From Roseiconus lacunae (GTDB lineage: Bacteria; Planctomycetota; Planctomycetia; Pirellulales; Pirellulaceae): 64,000 bases of DNA. The DNA lies in assembly GCF_008312935.1 (NCBI RefSeq), contig NZ_VSZO01000005.1, positions 248,001-312,000 on the forward strand, written 5' to 3'. A program made the translations under genes and the position numbers. Below, one piece after another: positions 59,450 to 64,000 of the stretch (its first letter is position 1; each line of letters opens with the position of its first letter). The notes beneath the pieces are model-generated. The model searched no databases. It was not told where the DNA came from and was given only the letters and a program-made list of their open reading frames with translations.

Positions 59450-60844
59450 ATGAGCGTTTCAAAAATTTGTTGTATCGGTGCCGGCTACGTCGGCGGACCC
59501 ACGATGGCAATGATTGCCCACAAGTGTCCGAATATCGACGTCAAGGTTGTCGATATCAACGAGACGCGGATCGCCCAGTGGAACTCTGACACGCTTCCGA
59601 TCTATGAACCAGGACTTGATGAGATCGTCAAAGGATGTCGTGGGAAGAACCTGACATTCACTACCGAGATCGATGCGGCGATCAAAGAAGCCGACATGAT
59701 TTTCATTTCGGTCAACACGCCCACCAAGACATTTGGCGTCGGGGCCGGTCGGGCCGCCAATTTGGAATACGTCGAGAAATGTGCTCGACGGATCGCCGAA
59801 GTCGCCGAGGGGCACAAGATCGTCGTCGAAAAGTCGACGTTGCCGGTGCGGACTGCGGAGGCCGTCAAACGGATTCTTTCCAACGCAAGCAATGGGTCGA
59901 CGTTCGACGTGCTCAGTAACCCTGAGTTTCTCGCCGAAGGCACCGCGATCGAAGATTTACTTGATCCCGATCGAGTGTTGATCGGTGGGGAACGCAAGGA
60001 GGCGATTCAGGAACTTGTCGATGTGTACGCTCATTGGGTACCGACCGATCGGATTTTGACTACGAATCTTTGGAGTAGCGAACTATCCAAGTTGACCGCC
60101 AACGCGTTTCTCGCCCAACGCGTTTCATCGATCAACGCGATCAGTGCACTCTGCGAAGCGACGGAGGCTGACGTCGACGAAGTGGCAGCGGCAATCGGTA
60201 CCGATTCCCGTATCGGCCCCAAGTTTCTGAAAGCGTCGGTCGGATTTGGCGGCAGTTGTTTTCAAAAGGATATCCTCAACCTGGTTTATCTGTGCGAGTA
60301 TTTCGGCCTACCCGAAGTTGCCCAATATTGGGAGCAGGTCGTTCGGATGAACGATTACCAGAAGGAACGCTTTGTTAGCCGCATGGTGCGAACGATGTTC
60401 AACACCGTGTCGGATAAGAAGATCGCCATCTGGGGCTTCGCCTTTAAGAAGGACACGAATGATACGCGAGAGTCGGCGGCGATTTATGTGGTCCGTGATC
60501 TGCTATTGGAAAAAGCGCGGGTCTGCATTTACGATCCACAGGTCACCAAGCAGCAGGTGATTCAAGAGCTGGAGTACGTCCTTTCCGAAGGCGACAATGG
60601 GATCTCACCGGCTAAACGTGAGTTGATTGACAACCACGTGACGTTTGCTTCCAGTTGCGAAGAAGCATCCTCTGATGCTCATGCAATCGCGGTACTGACC
60701 GAGTGGGATGAATTCGCCGAAGTCGACTTTGGTAAAATTTATGACTCCATGAAAAAGCCCGCATTCGTCTTTGACGGACGCAATCGCTTGAAACAGAAAA
60801 ATTTGGTCGATAGCGGGTTCGAATACCACGGAATTGGTTTTTAA
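59450..60844 (+). CDS. ugd: UDP-glucose 6-dehydrogenase, animal-type
   Basis: Makes UDP-glucuronate from UDP-glucose with two NAD+. The 464-residue protein begins [20 protein letters not shown] (Rossmann glycine motif). The sequences [55 protein letters not shown] and the catalytic-Cys motif [19 protein letters not shown] match animal UGDH more closely than the shorter E. coli Ugd type (about 390). The glucuronate product is a likely component of the exopolysaccharide. The fucose synthase gene follows with a 6-base gap. Confidence 0.95.
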   Translation: MSVSKICCIGAGYVGGPTMAMIAHKCPNIDVKVVDINETRIAQWNSDTLPIYEPGLDEIVKGCRGKNLTFTTEIDAAIKEADMIFISVNTPTKTFGVGAGRAANLEYVEKCARRIAEVAEGHKIVVEKSTLPVRTAEAVKRILSNASNGSTFDVLSNPEFLAEGTAIEDLLDPDRVLIGGERKEAIQELVDVYAHWVPTDRILTTNLWSSELSKLTANAFLAQRVSSINAISALCEATEADVDEVAAAIGTDSRIGPKFLKASVGFGGSCFQKDILNLVYLCEYFGLPEVAQYWEQVVRMNDYQKERFVSRMVRTMFNTVSDKKIAIWGFAFKKDTNDTRESAAIYVVRDLLLEKARVCIYDPQVTKQQVIQELEYVLSEGDNGISPAKRELIDNHVTFASSCEEASSDAHAIAVLTEWDEFAEVDFGKIYDSMKKPAFVFDGRNRLKQKNLVDSGFEYHGIGF

Positions 60845-60850
60845 ATCGTC

Positions 60851-61819
60851 ATGAACTCAGTCAAGTTGCCACAGGGACGCGTCTACGTCGCCGGTCATCG
60901 CGGGATGGTCGGTGGCGCCTTAGTCCGGTTGCTACAACAACTAGGAATCGCCGAGAGCGATTTAATCACCCGCGATCGAAGCGAATTGAATCTGACCCGC
61001 CAGGCGGATGTCGAGCAGTTCTATCGTGACGAGCGTCCAGATGTGGTGATCTTTGCAGCCGCAAAGGTTGGCGGGATTCACGCCAATGATACGTACCCGG
61101 CGGAGTTCATCTACGACAATTTAATGATGGCCGCAAACTCCATTGATGCGGCGTATCGAAATGGAACTCGGCGATTCCTGTTTCTCGGTAGTACTTGCAT
61201 CTATCCGCGCATGGCACCTCAGCCGATGCCGGAAGATTGCTTGCTGAGCGGCCCTCTGGAACCGACTAATGAGGCATACGCATTGGCAAAGATCAGTGGG
61301 CTAAAGCTGTGTCAGCATTATCGAACACAGTACGGCGTCGCTTACCATTCGGCGATGCCTACGAATTTGTATGGCCCCGGGGACAACTATCACCCACAAA
61401 ATTCACATGTGATGCCGGCGATGATCCGCCGTTTCGATGAGGCGGTGCGTAGTGGTGCGGACGAGGTCGTGATTTGGGGAACCGGTACGCCTCGGCGTGA
61501 GTTTCTCCACGTCGATGATTTGGCACGTGGCTTGATTCATCTAGTGAATCTCGAAGATCCGCCCAACCTAGTGAACGTTGGTACCGGCAGTGACATTTCG
61601 ATTCGTGAATTGGCAGAATTAATTGCCAGGGTGACCGGCTTTACCGGTAGGATTACCCAGGATCCGAGTAAGCCGGATGGGACACCCGTAAAGCGGACTA
61701 ACACCGATTTGATTGAGTCAACGGGGTGGCGTCCCGAGATTGCTCTGGAAATGGGGATCAAAAAGACTTACGAAGATTACTTGCAAGCGACCGATTCGGG
61801 CCGATTGCGCGAAGTTTAG
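60851..61819 (+). CDS. fcl: GDP-L-fucose synthase
   Basis: Bifunctional epimerase/reductase turning GDP-4-keto-6-deoxymannose into GDP-L-fucose, 322 residues. An SDR-type NADP site is visible ([18 protein letters not shown]), then [20 protein letters not shown], the Ser motif [18 protein letters not shown] and the YxxxK motif in [28 protein letters not shown] is also typical. It is downstream of ugd and upstream of gmd, whose product is its substrate, so both fucose steps are encoded together. Confidence 0.95.
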   Translation: MNSVKLPQGRVYVAGHRGMVGGALVRLLQQLGIAESDLITRDRSELNLTRQADVEQFYRDERPDVVIFAAAKVGGIHANDTYPAEFIYDNLMMAANSIDAAYRNGTRRFLFLGSTCIYPRMAPQPMPEDCLLSGPLEPTNEAYALAKISGLKLCQHYRTQYGVAYHSAMPTNLYGPGDNYHPQNSHVMPAMIRRFDEAVRSGADEVVIWGTGTPRREFLHVDDLARGLIHLVNLEDPPNLVNVGTGSDISIRELAELIARVTGFTGRITQDPSKPDGTPVKRTNTDLIESTGWRPEIALEMGIKKTYEDYLQATDSGRLREV

Positions 61820-61897
61820 CGGAGCTGCCTGCTCGACGCCCGTCAGCAGGTCAATGGATTTTGAAGTTCACCAACACCGAACCCAATCAACGTGGCT

Positions 61898-62911
61898 ATG
61901 TCGAAAAAGGCACTCATCACTGGTATCACTGGTCAAGACGGCTCCTATCTAGCAGAGCTCCTGTTGGAAAAAGGCTATGAGGTGCACGGCATTGTTCGCC
62001 GTAGTAGTACGTTCAATACCGATCGGATTGAGCATATTTACATCGATCCACACGACAAAGACGCAAAGCTATTCCTGCATTACGGTGACCTAACCGACGG
62101 TCAGAACCTGACCAACCTGGTTTTGAACATCGAACCTGATGAAATCTATAACCTCGGTGCCCAGTCGCACGTGCGTGTCTCTTTCGACGCGCCCGTTTAC
62201 ACCGTCCAAACGGTAGCGATCGGAGCCCTAAACGTTCTCGAAGCTGCTCGGCAGCTGAATCGCCAAAAGCCAACCCGGGTCTACCAAGCATCCAGTAGCG
62301 AGATGTATGGAGACGTCTTTGAGACCCCGCAAACAGAAAAGACACCTTTCTGCCCGCAAAGCCCGTACGCTTGTGCAAAGGTTTACGCCTTTCACCAAAC
62401 CGTCAACTACCGACATGCCTACGATTTGTTTGCGTGCAACGGTATTTTGTTCAACCACGAGTCGCCGCGTCGAGGTGAGACATTCGTCACGCGAAAGATC
62501 ACGCGTGCTGCGACGCGAATTAAACTTGGTCTGCAAGAAAAGCTTTACCTCGGTAACCTCGACGCCAAGCGTGACTGGGGCTATGCGAAGGACTATGTCC
62601 GCGGCATGTGGATGATGCTTCAGCACGACGAGCCAGGCGACTACGTGTTGGCAACCGGCGAGACTTACACCATTCGCCAGTTCCTGGATTACACGTTCGA
62701 GTATCTCGAATTGGATTGGAAGCAGTACGTCGAAACCGATCCTCGGTACTACCGCCCAACCGAAGTCGACTTGCTGCTTGGTGATTGCAGCAAGGCAAAG
62801 AATGTTTTGGGCTGGGAGCCGGAAACCAGTTGCAAAGAGTTGGCCGAATTGATGGTCGATCATGACCTGGAGCTAGCTCGGAGTGAAGCCCTGAGTAGCG
62901 TGCAGGGGTAA
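61898..62911 (+). CDS. gmd: GDP-mannose 4,6-dehydratase
   Basis: First step from GDP-mannose to GDP-L-fucose, 337 residues. I use the ATG at 61898; a GTG two codons upstream is possible. Motifs are [20 protein letters not shown] (NADP site), [32 protein letters not shown] (catalytic Ser/Glu), [16 protein letters not shown] (YxxxK), [19 protein letters not shown] and [16 protein letters not shown]. The gene lies 78 bases after fcl. Together with fcl it points to fucose (or a related 6-deoxyhexose) in the polymer. Confidence 0.96.
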   Translation: MSKKALITGITGQDGSYLAELLLEKGYEVHGIVRRSSTFNTDRIEHIYIDPHDKDAKLFLHYGDLTDGQNLTNLVLNIEPDEIYNLGAQSHVRVSFDAPVYTVQTVAIGALNVLEAARQLNRQKPTRVYQASSSEMYGDVFETPQTEKTPFCPQSPYACAKVYAFHQTVNYRHAYDLFACNGILFNHESPRRGETFVTRKITRAATRIKLGLQEKLYLGNLDAKRDWGYAKDYVRGMWMMLQHDEPGDYVLATGETYTIRQFLDYTFEYLELDWKQYVETDPRYYRPTEVDLLLGDCSKAKNVLGWEPETSCKELAELMVDHDLELARSEALSSVQG

Positions 62912-63017
62912 CAAGCTCAGTTGGGTAAATGGCGAGGGCCGCGTGTGATGGCCAGTTTTTCGCCCGATATAGCGGTTGGCCACCGGTAGAACATTGGCTT
63001 TAGGTAGCCCGAAGATT

Positions 63018-63038
63018 GACGCAGTTTGCCGCTGCGTC
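63018..63038 (+). terminator. Small perfect hairpin before the ligase gene
   Basis: GACGCAG-TTTGCCG-CTGCGTC, followed by TCTTC, in the 176-base gap between gmd and the ligase-like gene. Could be an attenuator or weak terminator inside the operon. Confidence 0.35.
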
Positions 63039-63087
63039 TCTTCAGGGTTCCGGTAAGACGGTCCAATGATTTGGATCGTTTCAAATC

Positions 63088-64000
63088 ATGGACTTTAAAC
63101 AGATCTTCTTCTGTTCGATCGGTGCTTGCCTAGCTCTCTTAGGGCCCCTGGCGGCAATCGAGTTCGGTGGCGTTTTGCCGTGGACGCACTATGTTGCCGG
63201 GCTTGGGGGCTGTGGGCTCGGTGCGATTGCGGTTGTCGTCGCTTTTACGCGGCATGGCTTGATCGGGGCTTCTTTCTTGCGTCGTTTCTGGCCGCTGCTG
63301 CTTTGGGTGGTCTTTACCTGGATTCAGGTTGTTCGGTTAGAGCCATCCATTGTTTCTGTCGTCAGCCCAGGTTCGTACTCGGCCTATACCGTTTGGCTGG
63401 AGCCGCTCTTGCCAATGGAGCAACTGCCTGGCTCGTTTCCAATTTCGATCGCCGCTGACCTATCGCGACACGCCGCTGCCGTCATGACACTGTTGTTGCC
63501 GCTCGTGTTTGCGGTCAGTGTCTTTTGTCGGGAGCGAAGTCAAGTCGAGTGTGTTTTGGTCGCACTTTCCGTTGGGATCGGGCTGCACGCCGCGTTTGGG
63601 ATCGCAATGGAGTTCGCCCCAGCGTTACGAGGATATGACGAGCGGCTTACGTTGGGTCGCAGCTTTGGCAGCTTCGTCAATCACAACAACGCGGCGTTCA
63701 TGCTCAACCTTGGGCTCGGCTGTGGCATTGGCATCTTTGTGTCGCGGATTGCCGCACTGACTGGTGTGCAGTACGGTCCCGACGGGGTGGACTTTGGTGC
63801 GTTATCGCTTGTGTTCGCTGATCCACTGGCGTTGGTCGGTCTTGTTTCCGGATCGTTGTCGGGGGCGGGGTTGTTGATGTGCGGATCACGGGCCGGCTTA
63901 GTGGCTGGCGTGGTCGGGTGTGTTCTTGTTGCGGCTTGGTTCAATCGAGGCCGCGGTTGGGGATCGGTGCCGGCGATTTCGGCGGGCGCTGCTTTCGTCC
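63088..64000 (+). CDS. O-antigen ligase/Wzy-type polymerase, cut by the window end
   Basis: From ATG 63088 an open frame runs without a stop to base 64000, giving 304 residues of a polytopic membrane protein. The first TM segments are IFFCSIGACLALLGPLAAIE, GLGAIAVVVAF and LLLWVVFTWIQVVRL. The segment GRSFGSFVNHNNAAFMLNLG carries the NHN motif of the O-antigen ligase/Wzy_C family, and GSRAGLVAG lies further on. It would polymerise or ligate polysaccharide units in the periplasm and fits the locus. The C-terminal part lies outside the window. Confidence 0.88.
   Translation, partial: MDFKQIFFCSIGACLALLGPLAAIEFGGVLPWTHYVAGLGGCGLGAIAVVVAFTRHGLIGASFLRRFWPLLLWVVFTWIQVVRLEPSIVSVVSPGSYSAYTVWLEPLLPMEQLPGSFPISIAADLSRHAAAVMTLLLPLVFAVSVFCRERSQVECVLVALSVGIGLHAAFGIAMEFAPALRGYDERLTLGRSFGSFVNHNNAAFMLNLGLGCGIGIFVSRIAALTGVQYGPDGVDFGALSLVFADPLALVGLVSGSLSGAGLLMCGSRAGLVAGVVGCVLVAAWFNRGRGWGSVPAISAGAAFV

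Overview
The window looks like chromosome of a Pirellulaceae-type planctomycete close to Rhodopirellula. The evidence is a formylglycine-type sulfatase plus a sulfatase fragment, a relic of a planctomycete-style ECF sigma factor, a secreted haloperoxidase with an N-terminal LERRHLLAA-type signal and dockerin-like repeats, many small exported Cys-rich proteins, moderate GC, and few clear Shine-Dalgarno sites. No tRNA, rRNA, CRISPR array or intact transposase gene was seen.

Bases 1-23,110 form a copper/silver and mercury-type metal resistance island. Its parts are two TolC-like outer-membrane factors (121-1773 and 16763-18214), a CusB-like adaptor and CusA-like RND pump (2853-8548), and a secreted protein with four tandem YHS-like metal domains (8663-10027). 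It also has small exported Cys-rich proteins, including one with three CC-rich repeats (12230-12637), a MerR regulator with a mer-type operator and an HMA-MauE membrane protein (14798-16026). The rest is a CopA-type ATPase, a Tat-exported two-domain multicopper oxidase, a CsoR-like repressor and a cytosolic Csp-type copper storage protein. Three inverted repeats ATACC-N7-GGTAT (1873, 16162, 22696) sit in the island's control regions and match a CsoR-type operator, so the CsoR-like protein at 18228-18509 probably ties the units into one regulon. A SpoIIE-type phosphatase and a potassium-channel-like protein lie inside the island.

Bases 23,110-34,240 are mixed. They hold a truncated sulfatase N-terminus, an HDAC-family deacetylase facing a CoA-ligase/GNAT fusion (possible protein acetyltransferase), transketolase, a Dabb protein, BioD, a carbon-nitrogen hydrolase and a stand-alone GyrB-type TOPRIM protein. 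Bases 34,440-45,674 hold an SGNH/MBOAT acylation pair, exported proteins of unknown role, a PQQ-propeller protein, a GT2 glycosyltransferase, a methyltransferase coupled to a UbiA-like membrane protein, and NhaA. Bases 45,750-53,170 hold the haloperoxidase, the sigma-factor relic, an intact sulfatase and an Aas-like acyltransferase/acyl-ACP synthetase.

Bases 53,422-64,000 are an exopolysaccharide locus. A Wza-like export lipoprotein and a companion lipoprotein run leftward. A WecA/MraY-like initiating transferase runs rightward. After a roughly 0.8-kb leader ending in an ops-like GGCGGTAGCG comes an RfaH/NusG-like gene, then UDP-glucose dehydrogenase, GDP-fucose synthase, GDP-mannose dehydratase and an O-antigen ligase/polymerase cut by the window end.

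At least five imperfect copies of one dispersed intergenic repeat (family A) occur between 28 and 54 kb. One copy is split by a 101-bp element with 16-bp terminal inverted repeats (family B), and a related element follows the sulfatase gene. All functional calls are from reading the sequence; no searches were run.
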